From Streptomyces sp. MMBL 11-1 (GTDB lineage: Bacteria > Actinomycetota > Actinomycetes > Streptomycetales > Streptomycetaceae), in assembly GCF_028622875.1 (NCBI RefSeq), contig NZ_CP117709.1:5459001-5523000 (forward strand): a stretch of 64,000 nt of DNA, given 5' to 3'. The translations under genes were made by a program, and so were the position numbers. A model generated the notes under the pieces. That model made no database searches. It worked only from the letters and a program-made list of their open reading frames with translations, and was not told where the DNA came from. Positions 17,497-25,714 of the stretch are shown one piece after another (the stretch's first letter is position 1; each line of letters starts with the position of its first letter).

Positions 17497-17536
17497 GGTG
17501 CTGCGGTGCTGCGGTGCTGCGGTGCTGCGGTGCTGC
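17497..17536. repeat. Five tandem copies of the octamer GGTGCTGC
   Basis: Exact 8-bp units occupy 17497-17536 just downstream of the terminator and 15 bp from the stop of the gene at 17551. A microsatellite of this type can vary in copy number between strains. Confidence 0.9.
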
Positions 17537-17550
17537 GGTGCCGTGTCGGA

Positions 17551-18048
17551 TCAGCCGCCCAGCGGGAGGCCGCCCTTGGTCAGCGAGTCGGTGGGCAGAC
17601 CGCCGCCGAGCGCGTCCGTGGGCAGGCCGCCCTTGGTGAGCGAGTCGGTGGGCAGACCGCCGCCGAGCGCGTCGGTCGGAAGGCCGCCGCCGGCGGCCTC
17701 GGCCACACCGCCCACGGCCTGGCCGGCGTTGCCCGCGGTCTGGCCGGCGGTCTCCTGGGCGGCCGGAATGGCCACCTTCGCGGACTGGCCGACGGTCTTG
17801 CCCGCGGCCGGGACGGCCGTGCCGACGAGCCGGCCGCCGGTGTCACCGGCCGCCTGGGTGCCCTGCCGCACGGTGCTGTCCACGGTGTCGCCGAGACCGG
17901 CGCCGTCCAGCGCGGTCAGGCCGCCCAGGTCAGGGGTCGCCGGGAGATCTGCGGCGCTCGCGGCGCCGGCCGCACCGACCACGGGGGCCGCGCCTGCGGC
18001 GATCAGCAGCGCGGCACGAGCGATCCGACGGGTCAGGGGGAGGGACAT
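17551..18048 (-). CDS. Small secreted protein with C-terminal Gly-Leu-Pro repeats
   Basis: A 165-residue protein with a signal peptide (MSLPLTRRIARAALLIAAGA, cleavage likely after ASAA). The middle is Ala/Gly/Val-rich, and the C-terminus holds two copies of a 19-residue repeat, GGGLPTDALGGGLPTDSLTK, plus a partial third. No enzyme motif. AAGGAGCATC precedes ATG 18048. It is probably a cell-surface or matrix protein; related Streptomyces entries are sometimes labelled ATP-binding without visible reason. The 289-bp gap upstream contains AT-richer patches suitable for a promoter. Confidence 0.8.
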   Translation of the reverse strand: MSLPLTRRIARAALLIAAGAAPVVGAAGAASAADLPATPDLGGLTALDGAGLGDTVDSTVRQGTQAAGDTGGRLVGTAVPAAGKTVGQSAKVAIPAAQETAGQTAGNAGQAVGGVAEAAGGGLPTDALGGGLPTDSLTKGGLPTDALGGGLPTDSLTKGGLPLGG

Positions 18049-18230
18049 GATGCTCCTTCAGCGGGTTGTGCACGAATCTGTCTGTCCGGTGATCGGACGC
18101 ACTGACAACCGCTGCGGGGGAGGGGGAGGTTGCGGTGGGCCAAGGTAAAGACTGGGTAATGGGTCCGATTATCCGCAGCGGAAGAACCCGGGCAAACAAT
18201 CCATACCGCCGCGGCCCGGCGAACCGTCAC

Positions 18231-18251
18231 TTCCCTTGGGCGGCAAGGGAA
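18231..18251. terminator. Hairpin downstream of the transglycosylase-like gene
   Basis: TTCCCTTG at 18231 pairs with CAAGGGAA at 18244 around a 5-base loop. It lies about 90 bp past the leftward gene that ends at 18338 and before the promoter area of the secreted-protein gene. Confidence 0.45.
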
Positions 18252-18337
18252 TCGGGGCAGGTTCCCGAAGGTGAGAGGCATCGCGCGAGAAGGCCCGGAG
18301 CCATGGCCTCCGAGGTCCGAACGGGGGACGGGCCGTA

Positions 18338-19258
18338 CTACTGGACGACCTGGATCCTGACCGCCGCCGTGCCCGTTTCCTTACCCTTCGCGCGTTCCGT
18401 CCGCCAGCCCGAACCGGCGTCCCAGACCCGGTCCGCGTAGCTCACGCGCTCGATCCGCAGGGCCTCGGACTGCGCCACGGCCCAGTGCGCCAGCTCCCAG
18501 CCGCGCCGCGGAGCGCCCTTGCCCTCGGACCGCGCCGCGGCCGCCGGGACCGGCACCGAGACGGTCGACGCCGCGGAGGCCCCCGCGGCCACCGCGCCGG
18601 GCAGCACGTCCTTGCCGAAGGCGCGCACCAGCTCGGTCCGCACCCGCGCGGCGTCCCCCGGGCCGTCCGCCGTGGCCGTCGACGGCGTGCAGTTCAGCGA
18701 GGCCGGCCTGCGCCCGGTCAGCGCGGCGGCCAGCAGCGCGGCGTCCGGCTCGTGCTTCGCGTACGCCTGCGGGAATCCACTGCGCTGCACGCGCTGCGCG
18801 GCCACGGTCAGCGGGAGGCGCGAATAGCCCGGCACCTCGGCCAGGCCCTCGTAGAACTTCTCCGACGAGTACACCGGGTCCATGATCTGCTCCACCGTGC
18901 CCCAGCCCTGCGAGGGCCGCTGCTGGAACAGGCCCACCGAGTCCCGGTCCCCGTAGTCGATGTTGCGGAGCGTGGACTCCTGCAGCGCGGTCGCCAGCGC
19001 GATGGTCACCGCCCGCTCGGGCATGCCCCGGGTGGTGCCGACCGCGGAGATCGTCGCCGCGTTGACGGTCTGGGCGAGGCTCATCTCGTAACGCTGCGTC
19101 CCGCCCCCGTCCTTCGCCTCCACCACACAGCGCGGCGGATTCCTCGACCCGGACGAGTCGTACTGCACGGCCAGGTAGCCGCCCAGGGCCGCGAGCACGG
19201 CGAGGGCGGCCCCGTAGCGGAGGAGGCGTCGTCGGCGGGGGCTGGCTGTCCTGGGCAC
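18338..19258 (-). CDS. Membrane-anchored transglycosylase-like protein
   Basis: A 306-residue protein with a short basic N-terminus (RTASPRRRRLLRY), one membrane anchor (~14-33) and an outer domain. Segments such as ALATALQESTLRNIDYGDRD, SVGLFQQRPSQGWGTVEQ and YSSEKFYEGL are of the lysozyme-like/SLT type, with the Glu of LQES as the probable catalytic acid. It would cleave glycan strands of peptidoglycan. I chose GTG 19258 on membrane topology; a longer in-frame start would overlap the divergent dapE gene. Some databases call this family heavy-metal transporter, which the sequence does not support. Confidence 0.7.
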   Translation of the reverse strand: MPRTASPRRRRLLRYGAALAVLAALGGYLAVQYDSSGSRNPPRCVVEAKDGGGTQRYEMSLAQTVNAATISAVGTTRGMPERAVTIALATALQESTLRNIDYGDRDSVGLFQQRPSQGWGTVEQIMDPVYSSEKFYEGLAEVPGYSRLPLTVAAQRVQRSGFPQAYAKHEPDAALLAAALTGRRPASLNCTPSTATADGPGDAARVRTELVRAFGKDVLPGAVAAGASAASTVSVPVPAAAARSEGKGAPRRGWELAHWAVAQSEALRIERVSYADRVWDAGSGWRTERAKGKETGTAAVRIQVVQ

Positions 19259-19306
19259 GGGCCCACCGTACTGGAGGGCCCGGCCAGGGCCGATACCCAA
19301 GTCCCT

Positions 19307-19312
19307 TAGGGT
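19307..19312 (+). promoter_or_regulatory. Possible -10 box for leaderless dapE mRNA
   Basis: TAGGGT ends 8 bases before the dapE ATG at 19320, the spacing of leaderless Streptomyces transcripts, and dapE has no ribosome site. No good -35 is seen. Confidence 0.35.
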
Positions 19313-19319
19313 CGGGTCC

Positions 19320-20399
19320 ATGGCCGACAGCACCCTTGACCTCACCCTGGACGGACCGGCGCTCACCGCCCGGCTCGTCGACTTCCCTTCGGTCAGCGGG
19401 GAGGAGAAGGTCCTCGCCGACGCGATCGAATCGGCACTGCGCGCTCTGCCCCACCTCACCGTCGACCGGCACGGCAACAACGTCGTCGCCCGCACGGACC
19501 TGGGCCGCGCCGAGCGCGTCGTCCTCGCCGGGCACATCGACACCGTGCCGATCGCCGACAACGTCCCCTCCCGCCTCGACGGCGACGGGATCCTCTGGGG
19601 CTGCGGGACCTCCGACATGAAGTCCGGCGTCGCCGTCCAGCTCCGGATCGCCGCGACGGTCCCCGAGCCCAACCGCGACCTGACCTTCATCTTCTACGAC
19701 AACGAAGAGGTCGCCGCGCACCTCAACGGCCTCGGCCACATCGCCGACGCCCACCCCGGGTGGCTCGCCGGGGACTTCGCCGTCCTGCTGGAGCCCTCCG
19801 ACGGCGAGGTCGAGGGCGGCTGCCAGGGCACGCTCCGGGTCCACCTGCGGACGGCCGGGGAGCGGGCCCACTCCGCGCGGAGCTGGATGGGGGCCAACGC
19901 CGTCCACGCCGCCGCCCCGATCCTGGCGAGGCTCGCCGCGTACGAGCCCCGCCGCCCGGTCATCGACGGTCTCGAATACCACGAGGGCCTCAACGCGGTC
20001 GGCATCGAGGGCGGCGTCGCCACCAACGTCATCCCGGACGCCTGCACCGTCGTCGTCAACTACCGCTACGCCCCCGACCGCACCGAGGAGGAGGCCATCG
20101 CCCACGTCCGCGAGGTCTTCGCCGACTGCGGTGTGGCCGAGATCGTCATCGACGACCACTCCGGCGCCGCCATGCCCGGTCTCTCCCACCCCGCCGCCCA
20201 GGCGTTCATGGCCGCCGTCGGCGGCACCGCCCGGCCCAAGTTCGGCTGGACCGACGTCTCCCGCTTCGGCGCGCTCGGCGTCCCCGCGGTGAACTACGGC
20301 CCCGGCGACCCGATGTACGCCCACAAGCGCGACGAGCACGTGGCGGTCGCGAAGATCACCCACTGCGAGGACCGGCTCCGCTCCTGGCTGACCGGCTGA
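19320..20399 (+). CDS. dapE: Succinyl-diaminopimelate desuccinylase DapE
   Basis: A 359-residue M20-family zinc hydrolase that releases succinate to give LL-diaminopimelate. Metal ligands are seen in LAGHIDTVPI (His, Asp), IFYDNEEVAA (catalytic Glu pair) and the C-terminal MYAHKRDEHV. The dimerisation-domain histidine region GERAHSARSWMGANAVHAA is intact. The gene is 61 bp from the divergent transglycosylase gene and followed by the LOG-like gene, as in the mycobacterial Rv1202-Rv1205 order. Confidence 0.94.
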   Translation: MADSTLDLTLDGPALTARLVDFPSVSGEEKVLADAIESALRALPHLTVDRHGNNVVARTDLGRAERVVLAGHIDTVPIADNVPSRLDGDGILWGCGTSDMKSGVAVQLRIAATVPEPNRDLTFIFYDNEEVAAHLNGLGHIADAHPGWLAGDFAVLLEPSDGEVEGGCQGTLRVHLRTAGERAHSARSWMGANAVHAAAPILARLAAYEPRRPVIDGLEYHEGLNAVGIEGGVATNVIPDACTVVVNYRYAPDRTEEEAIAHVREVFADCGVAEIVIDDHSGAAMPGLSHPAAQAFMAAVGGTARPKFGWTDVSRFGALGVPAVNYGPGDPMYAHKRDEHVAVAKITHCEDRLRSWLTG

Positions 20400-20498
20400 C
20401 GCACGGCATTCCCCCGCACGTAACCTCCGCCGATCTACGCTGGCCGTACGCAGTACGACACGACCCAGCGCGACGCGGGTCGGTGGAGGGAGCGGAAC

Positions 20499-21284
20499 AT
20501 GGGCAACGCCGAGGACGCGCGGATTCCCGAGGGTGCGGAGGTTCCCGAGGGAGCGGTCAGCCCCGAGGAACAGTGGCTGGGCCCGGTCCTGCGCCGCAGG
20601 GAGCAGGTCCAGCCCGGCACGACCGACCAGCGGCTGCTGGACTCCGAGGGCGACTCCGAGTGGGTGCACACCGACCCCTGGCGGGTGATGCGCATCCAGT
20701 CGGAGTTCGTCGAGGGCTTCGGAGCGCTCGCCGAACTGCCGAGCGCGATCAGCGTCTTCGGCTCGGCCCGCACCCCGGCCGGATCGCCGGAGTACGAGGC
20801 CGGCGTCCAGCTCGGCAAGGCCCTGGTCGAAGCGGGCTTCGCGGTGATCACCGGCGGCGGTCCGGGCGCGATGGAGGCCGCCAACAAGGGCGCCCGGGAG
20901 GCCAAGGGCGTCTCGGTCGGCCTCGGCATCGAGCTGCCCTTCGAGTCGGGCCTCAACCCGCACGTCGACATCGGCGTCAACTTCCGCTACTTCTTCGTCC
21001 GCAAGACGATGTTCGTGAAGTACGCCCAGGGCTTCGTGGTCCTGCCCGGCGGCCTCGGCACCCTGGACGAGCTCTTCGAGGCACTGACCCTCGTCCAGAC
21101 CGGCAAGGTCACCCGCTTCCCGATCGTCCTGTTCGGCACGGCCTACTGGGGCGGCCTGGTCGACTGGCTCCGCGACACGGTGGTGGCCCAGGGCAAGGCA
21201 TCGGAGAAGGACCTGCTGCTCTTCCACGTGACGGACGACGTGGAGGAGGCGGTGACACTGGTCACGAAGGAGGTCGGGCGGTAA
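20499..21284 (+). CDS. LOG-family (TIGR00730) nucleotide phosphoribohydrolase
   Basis: A 261-residue Rossmann-type protein. The PGGxGTxxE motif in LPGGLGTLDELFEALTLVQT and the segment ITGGGPGAMEAANKGARE define the LOG family, which removes ribose-5-phosphate from AMP or cytokinin nucleotides. It is often mislabelled lysine decarboxylase. A mycobacterial relative is Rv1205. ATG 20499 has a clear GGAGGGAG site. The N-terminal 60 residues are Glu-rich and variable. Confidence 0.92.
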   Translation: MGNAEDARIPEGAEVPEGAVSPEEQWLGPVLRRREQVQPGTTDQRLLDSEGDSEWVHTDPWRVMRIQSEFVEGFGALAELPSAISVFGSARTPAGSPEYEAGVQLGKALVEAGFAVITGGGPGAMEAANKGAREAKGVSVGLGIELPFESGLNPHVDIGVNFRYFFVRKTMFVKYAQGFVVLPGGLGTLDELFEALTLVQTGKVTRFPIVLFGTAYWGGLVDWLRDTVVAQGKASEKDLLLFHVTDDVEEAVTLVTKEVGR

Positions 21285-21374
21285 CCCGCTCAAGCCTGCC
21301 CGGCGATTGAGGGCATCTTTTCACCGGCACCTCCCGGACGGGCCCGCGAAATTCAAGCCCCTCCGGCGCTTGAG

Positions 21375-21410
21375 GAGCGGGGTCCGGGGGCAGCGCCCCG
21401 GACCCCGCTC
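21375..21410. terminator. 15-bp hairpin between convergent LOG and folP genes
   Basis: Arms 21375-21389 and 21396-21410 are perfect, with a 6-base loop. The surrounding CGGCGCTTGAGGAGCGGGGT is of the repeated intergenic type common in Streptomyces genomes. Confidence 0.85.
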
Positions 21411-21428
21411 GCCGGGCAGGCGGCAGAA

Positions 21429-22301
21429 CTACGCCAGCCCCCTCCGCGCCACGGCCGGCGCACGATGCCCGGCGATGGACGCCACCATGTCCAGGACCTG
21501 CCGCGTCTCCGCCACCTCATGCACCCGGTACACCCGCGCCCCCAGCCACGCCGAGACCGCCGTCGTCGCCAGCGTGCCGATGACGCGCTGCTTCACCGGC
21601 CGGTCCAGCGTCTCGCCCACGAAGTCCTTGTTGGACAGGGACACCAGCACCGGCCACCCCGTCTCCGCCATCTCCCCGAGCCGCCGCGTCGCCTCCAGCG
21701 AGTGCCGGGTGTTCTTCCCGAAGTCGTGACCCGGATCGATCATGATCCCGTCCGCCCGCACGCCGAGCTCCACCGCCCGCTCGGCCAGCCCCACCGTCAC
21801 CCGCAGGATGTCCGCCATCACATCCTCGTACGCGATCCGGTGCGGCCGGGTCCGCGGCTCCGCGCCGCCCGCGTGCGTGCACACCAGACCCGCCCCGTAC
21901 CGCGCGGCGACCTCCGCCAGCTTCGGGTCGACCCCGCCCCACGCGTCGTTCAGCAGGTCCGCGCCGGCCTCGCAGACCGCCTCGCCCACGTCGTGCCGCC
22001 AGGTGTCCACGCTGATCACCACGTCCGGATGGCGGCGGCGGACCTCGGCGACGAACCCGACCGTGCGGCGGGCCTCCTCCTCGGCGCTCACCTCCTCGCC
22101 GGGACCTGCCTTCACCCCGCCGATGTCGATGATCGCCGCGCCCTCGGCCACCGCCTGCTCGACCCGGGCCAGCGCCGGCTCGTCCCCGAACGTGGCGCCC
22201 TGGTCGTAGAAGGAGTCCGGGGTCCGGTTCACGATCGCCATGATCACCGGCTCGTGCGGACCGAATTCCCGCCGCCCCAGCCTGAGTGCACCGCTTCGCA
22301 T
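21429..22301 (-). CDS. folP2: Dihydropteroate synthase-like protein (FolP2 type)
   Basis: A 290-residue TIM barrel of the pterin-binding family. It has MAIVNRTPDSFYDQG, IIDIGGVKAGPG, LLNDAWGG and DPGHDFGKNTRHSLE, the strand ends of the fold. Position beside a DivIVA-like gene and tagA is the Rv1207-Rv1210 arrangement, so it is the FolP2 paralogue and not the folate-operon FolP1. Mycobacterial FolP2 is reported to lack synthase activity; true substrate unknown. GAGGAGGAGA precedes ATG 22301. Confidence 0.85.
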   Translation of the reverse strand: MRSGALRLGRREFGPHEPVIMAIVNRTPDSFYDQGATFGDEPALARVEQAVAEGAAIIDIGGVKAGPGEEVSAEEEARRTVGFVAEVRRRHPDVVISVDTWRHDVGEAVCEAGADLLNDAWGGVDPKLAEVAARYGAGLVCTHAGGAEPRTRPHRIAYEDVMADILRVTVGLAERAVELGVRADGIMIDPGHDFGKNTRHSLEATRRLGEMAETGWPVLVSLSNKDFVGETLDRPVKQRVIGTLATTAVSAWLGARVYRVHEVAETRQVLDMVASIAGHRAPAVARRGLA

Positions 22302-22424
22302 CCCGTCTCTCCTCCTCAGATAGCCCGCCTGCGACCCTAAGGCCTCATCGGGTCGGCCCCGACTTGTCCGTGTCGCATGGCACGATCGGAGCCGGACGAG
22401 GTTTCCGCCCCCGGGGAGATGCGT

Positions 22425-22829
22425 GTGTTCTGGTTCTTGCTGCTCACGATGGTCGTGGTCGTCACCGCGGTCACCCTCGCGGTGGTCGGAGGCGGTGGGA
22501 GCGCGGTGCTCCAGGACGTCCCGCCCGAGCGGTTCACCGATCCGCTGCCCGCGACCCGCCCGGTCGGCCGGGCGGACGTCGAGGCGCTGCGCCTGCCGAT
22601 GGCGCTGCGCGGCTACCGGATGGTGGACGTCGACGAGGCGCTGTCCCGGCTGGGCGCCGAACTGGCCGAGCGCGACGCCCGGATCGCCGAGCTGGAATCC
22701 GCCCTGGCCGGGGTGCAGGCGGCCGCGGTGACGACGGGCACCGACCTGTTCAAGCAGCCCGGGGACCGGCCCGCGGAGCCCGGCGACCGCCCGAACAGCT
22801 CGGACCGCGCCGAGGAGGACGGGCGATGA
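22425..22829 (+). CDS. Small membrane protein with DivIVA-like coiled coil
   Basis: A 134-residue protein: one N-terminal membrane segment (FWFLLLTMVVVVTAVTLAVV), then LRGYRMVDVDEALSRLGAEL, the DivIVA/LGxxRMdEVD-type motif, and a short coiled coil to about residue 95, followed by a Pro-rich tail. Similar to Rv1209. It may sit at curved membrane or septa. GTG 22425 is preferred because CCGGGGAG precedes it; ATG 22419 or ATG 22377 are alternatives. It overlaps tagA by ATGA. Confidence 0.75.
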   Translation: MFWFLLLTMVVVVTAVTLAVVGGGGSAVLQDVPPERFTDPLPATRPVGRADVEALRLPMALRGYRMVDVDEALSRLGAELAERDARIAELESALAGVQAAAVTTGTDLFKQPGDRPAEPGDRPNSSDRAEEDGR

Positions 22830-23422
22830 GCGGCGCGGCCCTGGCCGCCCCCGACGGCCGGCTGCGCTGCCCGTGGGGCCTGTCCGCCGAGGACTACCTC
22901 GACTACCACGACACCGAGTGGGGCCGGGCCGTCCACGGGGACGACGCCCTGTTCGAACGGCTCTGCCTGGAGGCCTTCCAGTCCGGGCTCTCCTGGATCA
23001 CGATCCTGCGCCGCCGCGAGACCTTCCGTACCGCGTTCGAGGGATTCCGGATCGAAGCGGTGGCGAAGTTCACCGACGCCGACCGGGAACGGCTCCTGGC
23101 GGACCCGGGGATCATCCGCAACAAGGCCAAGGTCGACGCGACCCTCGCCAACGCGAAGGTGCTCGCCGGCTGGCGGGCGGGGGAGCTGGACGAGCTGATC
23201 TGGTCCTACGCCCCCGACCCGGCCGGCCGGCCCGCCCCGCGCAGCCTCGCGGACGTTCCGGCCGTCACGCCGGAGTCCACCGCGCTCGCCAAGGCGCTGA
23301 AGAAGCGCTCGATCCGCTTCGTGGGCCCCACCACCGCCTACGCGCTGATGCAGGCCTGCGGGCTGGTCGACGACCACCTCGCGGACTGCGTGGCGCGCGG
23401 CGGCGGGGGAGTGCCGCGCTGA
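22826..23422 (+). CDS. tag: DNA-3-methyladenine glycosylase I
   Basis: A 198-residue base-excision repair enzyme that removes 3-methyladenine. The N-terminal RCPWGLSAEDYLDYHDTEWG contains the zinc Cys and His, and the C-terminal MQACGLVDDHLADC supplies the second His/Cys pair. SGLSWITILRRRETFRTAF is the family core. The ATG overlaps the stop of the upstream membrane protein gene. Homologous position to Rv1210 (tagA). Confidence 0.94.
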   Translation: MSGAALAAPDGRLRCPWGLSAEDYLDYHDTEWGRAVHGDDALFERLCLEAFQSGLSWITILRRRETFRTAFEGFRIEAVAKFTDADRERLLADPGIIRNKAKVDATLANAKVLAGWRAGELDELIWSYAPDPAGRPAPRSLADVPAVTPESTALAKALKKRSIRFVGPTTAYALMQACGLVDDHLADCVARGGGGVPR

Positions 23423-23429
23423 GCGGCGG

Positions 23430-24242
23430 CTACTTCCCGAGGTAGACCGGCTTCTCCTTGGCCAGGAACGCCTCCACCGCGATGGTGTGGTCCTGCGAGG
23501 CGCCCGCCCGGGTCTGGAGTTCGTCCTCCTTCTCCAGCGCCTCCGCGAGCGTGTGCCCGGCGCCGTACGCCATCGACTCCTTCAGCGCCGCGTACGCCAC
23601 CGTGGGGCCGTCCGCCAGGGCGCGGGCCACCGTCGCCGCCTCCTCGGCCAGTCCGTCCGCGGGTACGACCCGGTTGACGATCCCCAGCTCCAGCGCGTCC
23701 TGCGCGGAGATCGACCGGGGGAAGAACAGCAGATCGGCGGCGCGACTCTGCCCGATCAGCCGGGGCAGGGTCCAGGACACGCCCGAGTCGGCGGTGAGTG
23801 CGACGCCCGCGAACGAGGTGTTGAAGGAGGCGGTGTCGGCGACCACCCGGTAGTCGGCCGCGAGCGCGAATCCGAACCCGGCCCCCGCCGCGACGCCGTT
23901 CACCCCGGCGACGACCGGCTTCGCCATCCCGGTGATGGCCCGCACGATCGGGTTGTAGTGCTCCCGCACCGTGCTCAGCGCGTTCCCGTCGCCCGCCTCG
24001 CGGGTCGCCGCGAGCGTGGCGACGTGCTCCTTGAGATCCTGGCCGACGCAGAAGGCGCGCCCGGTGGCCGTGAGCAGCACCGCCCGGACCTCCGCGTCCG
24101 AGGCCGCCGCCAGCAGCGCGTCCCGGAGCGCGACCTTCGCCGCGGTGTTCATCGCGTTCATCGCGTCGGGTCGGTTGATCGTGATCGTCGCGAGACCTTC
24201 GCTCACGTCGTACAGGACGGTGTTCGCCGGCTCGTCGGCCAT
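23430..24242 (-). CDS. Enoyl-CoA hydratase/isomerase family protein
   Basis: A 270-residue crotonase-fold protein. Oxyanion-hole segments are AFCVGQDLKEH and NGVAAGAGFGFALAADYRV. ALTADSGVSWTLPRLIG places an Asp where PaaG-type isomerases have it, so a PaaG-like isomerase role is possible; the pathway is not shown by neighbours. GAGGGGA precedes ATG 24242. It is convergent with tag, 7 bp apart. Confidence 0.85.
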   Translation of the reverse strand: MADEPANTVLYDVSEGLATITINRPDAMNAMNTAAKVALRDALLAAASDAEVRAVLLTATGRAFCVGQDLKEHVATLAATREAGDGNALSTVREHYNPIVRAITGMAKPVVAGVNGVAAGAGFGFALAADYRVVADTASFNTSFAGVALTADSGVSWTLPRLIGQSRAADLLFFPRSISAQDALELGIVNRVVPADGLAEEAATVARALADGPTVAYAALKESMAYGAGHTLAEALEKEDELQTRAGASQDHTIAVEAFLAKEKPVYLGK

Positions 24243-24435
24243 TCCGGTATCCCCTCGCTGCTCGGGCATCGTTGCCACTGGAGGCAAGCATGGCCGATGC
24301 GGGGCTGGGCAGAGATGTGACCTGCGTCTAACGATTGGCACCGACCTGGGGGCCCGGGGCGGCGCAGTATCGCAGCCGGATCGCCGAATTGGGTGGTTTT
24401 GCGAGAGCGCGTTGCGCAAGCGATGCAGACCGATG

Positions 24436-24466
24436 TTGGTCATCGGGGTCGTTGATGCGGGATAAT
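24436..24466 (+). promoter_or_regulatory. Possible promoter of the DUF3117 gene
   Basis: GATAAT (24461-24466) preceded by TTGGTC (24436-24441), 19-bp spacing, sits in the 315-bp gap between the enoyl-CoA hydratase start and the DUF3117 start. The spacing is long; the rest of the gap shows nothing certain. Confidence 0.35.
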
Positions 24467-24557
24467 GGCGAAGAAGCAATGTGTTCGATGCCGGTGAGGC
24501 AGCGCCTGTCATGGGGCCGCCGGTTGCGATGAGCTGGTTTCAGGAAGGGGAACGAGC

Positions 24558-24725
24558 ATGGCGGCCATGAAGCCGCGGACGGGCGACGGCCCGCTCGAGG
24601 TGACAAAGGAGGGGCGGGGCATCGTCATGCGCGTTCCGCTCGAAGGCGGCGGTCGGCTTGTTGTCGAGCTGACTCCGGACGAGGCCGATGCCCTCGGCGA
24701 CGCGCTGAAGAAGGTCGTCGGCTGA
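24558..24725 (+). CDS. DUF3117 small protein
   Basis: A 55-residue protein beginning MAAMKPRTGDGPLEVTKEGR and ending in an acidic-basic helix DEADALGDALKKVVG. This is the DUF3117 family, conserved across actinobacteria next to tag (as Rv1211). Function unknown; no membrane segment. GGAAGGGG precedes ATG 24558. Confidence 0.93.
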   Translation: MAAMKPRTGDGPLEVTKEGRGIVMRVPLEGGGRLVVELTPDEADALGDALKKVVG

Positions 24726-24748
24726 CGCGGAACGCCCATCACCTTCAT

Positions 24749-24781
24749 CACTGCCCGGTACGGATTCCGTGCCGGGCAGTG
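24749..24781 (+). terminator. 15-bp hairpin after the DUF3117 gene
   Basis: CACTGCCCGG (24749) pairs with CCGGGCAGTG (24772) and the stem continues inward through one G-U pair to a tiny loop. It lies 24 bases after the stop. Confidence 0.85.
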
Positions 24782-24824
24782 GTGCGTCCTGGCAAGGGCC
24801 CACGGATGCATCACGAGGATCCAG

Positions 24825-24875
24825 GTGCTCGGCCCGGGGTTCCGTGTGCTCAGCCCGGGGTTCCGTGTGCTCAGC
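24825..24875. repeat. 21-bp tandem repeat at the 3' end of the methyltransferase gene
   Basis: GTGCTCAGCCCGGGGTTCC-type units run from 24825, with two near-full copies and a partial third that enters the stop region of the leftward gene ending at 24871. Confidence 0.75.
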
Positions 24876-25536
24876 CGCGCCGGACCGCGCAGAGCAGGCC
24901 GTCCCCCACCGGCAGCAGGGTCGACATCAGCTCCTGGCTCTCGCGCACCGCCCGCAGCAGATCCCGCAGCCGCAGCACCTCGGGCGGCTGGGCCGCGGAG
25001 TCGACCGTGCGGCCGTCCGCGAAGACGCCCTCGAAGCAGACCAGCCCGCCGGGCCGCAGCAGGCGCAACGATTCAGCGAGCACATCGAGGCTCTCCAGCC
25101 GGTCGCCGTCGCAGAAGACGAGGTCGTAACCGCCGTCCGCGAGCCGGGGCAGGACGTCCAGGGCGCGGCCGGGGATGAACCGGGCCCGGTTGGTGGCGAA
25201 GCCCGCCTCGCGGAACGCCGCCCGGGCGAACTGCTGACGCTCGGGCTCGGGGTCCACCGTGGTCAGGACCCCGTCCGGCCGCATTCCGTGCAGGAGATAG
25301 ATGCCGGACACGCCGGTGCCCGTGCCGATCTCCGCCACCGCTTTGGCGTCCGCTGCGGCTGCCAGCAGGCGCAGCGCAGCGCCGGTGCCCGGTGACACCG
25401 AGCGAAGCCCCAGCTCGCAGGCCCGCTCCCGGGCCCCGTGCAGTGCTTCGTCCTCGGCGACAAAGGCGTCGGCGAACGCCCAGCTCGTCTGCCGGTTGGC
25501 GGTAATGACCCTCTCCTGTCCCCGTAGTTGGCGCAA
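24871..25536 (-). CDS. Class I SAM O-methyltransferase (Rv1220c-like)
   Basis: A 221-residue protein with the SAM-binding loop [17 protein letters not shown], the acidic strand [12 protein letters not shown] and DLVFCDGD, close in layout to the O-methyltransferase 3 (caffeoyl-CoA OMT-like) family. Substrate unknown. It is always beside sigE in actinobacteria (Rv1220c-Rv1221) and is divergent from it here by 178 bp. The start is uncertain: TTG 25536 begins a conserved-looking [20 protein letters not shown] but lacks a ribosome site. Confidence 0.82.
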   Translation of the reverse strand: MRQLRGQERVITANRQTSWAFADAFVAEDEALHGARERACELGLRSVSPGTGAALRLLAAAADAKAVAEIGTGTGVSGIYLLHGMRPDGVLTTVDPEPERQQFARAAFREAGFATNRARFIPGRALDVLPRLADGGYDLVFCDGDRLESLDVLAESLRLLRPGGLVCFEGVFADGRTVDSAAQPPEVLRLRDLLRAVRESQELMSTLLPVGDGLLCAVRRG

Positions 25537-25559
25537 CGGTGACTGTATCCGCTGGACCC

Positions 25560-25586
25560 GGGAACCCGCAGATGGGACCGGGCGTT
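25560..25586 (+). promoter_or_regulatory. SigE-type promoter upstream of sigE
   Basis: GGGAACC at 25560-25566 and CGTT at 25583-25586 are 16 bp apart. This fits the mycobacterial SigE-type pattern GGAACY-N15/16-CGTT. It is 129 bp before the sigE start and points to positive autoregulation. Inference from motif match alone. Confidence 0.6.
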
Positions 25587-25714
25587 GTGCAAGCTGTGGG
25601 GAAAGCGCAGTGACCAGGTCCGCGGATCGGACCGGCGAACTGCGGGAAAGTCCCGGGCGAGGCCCGGCCCCATCAGGGAAAAAGGCTTATCCGGAGCTAA
25701 CGGGCGAGGTGGCT

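Noticed and set aside
20499..21284. Lysine decarboxylase
   Set aside because: The PGGxGTxxE motif places it in the LOG phosphoribohydrolase family, not among PLP decarboxylases.
21285..21428. Remnant of a mobile element at the CGGCGCTTGAGG repeat
   Set aside because: This is the type of short intergenic terminator repeat found throughout Streptomyces genomes, with no mobility gene.
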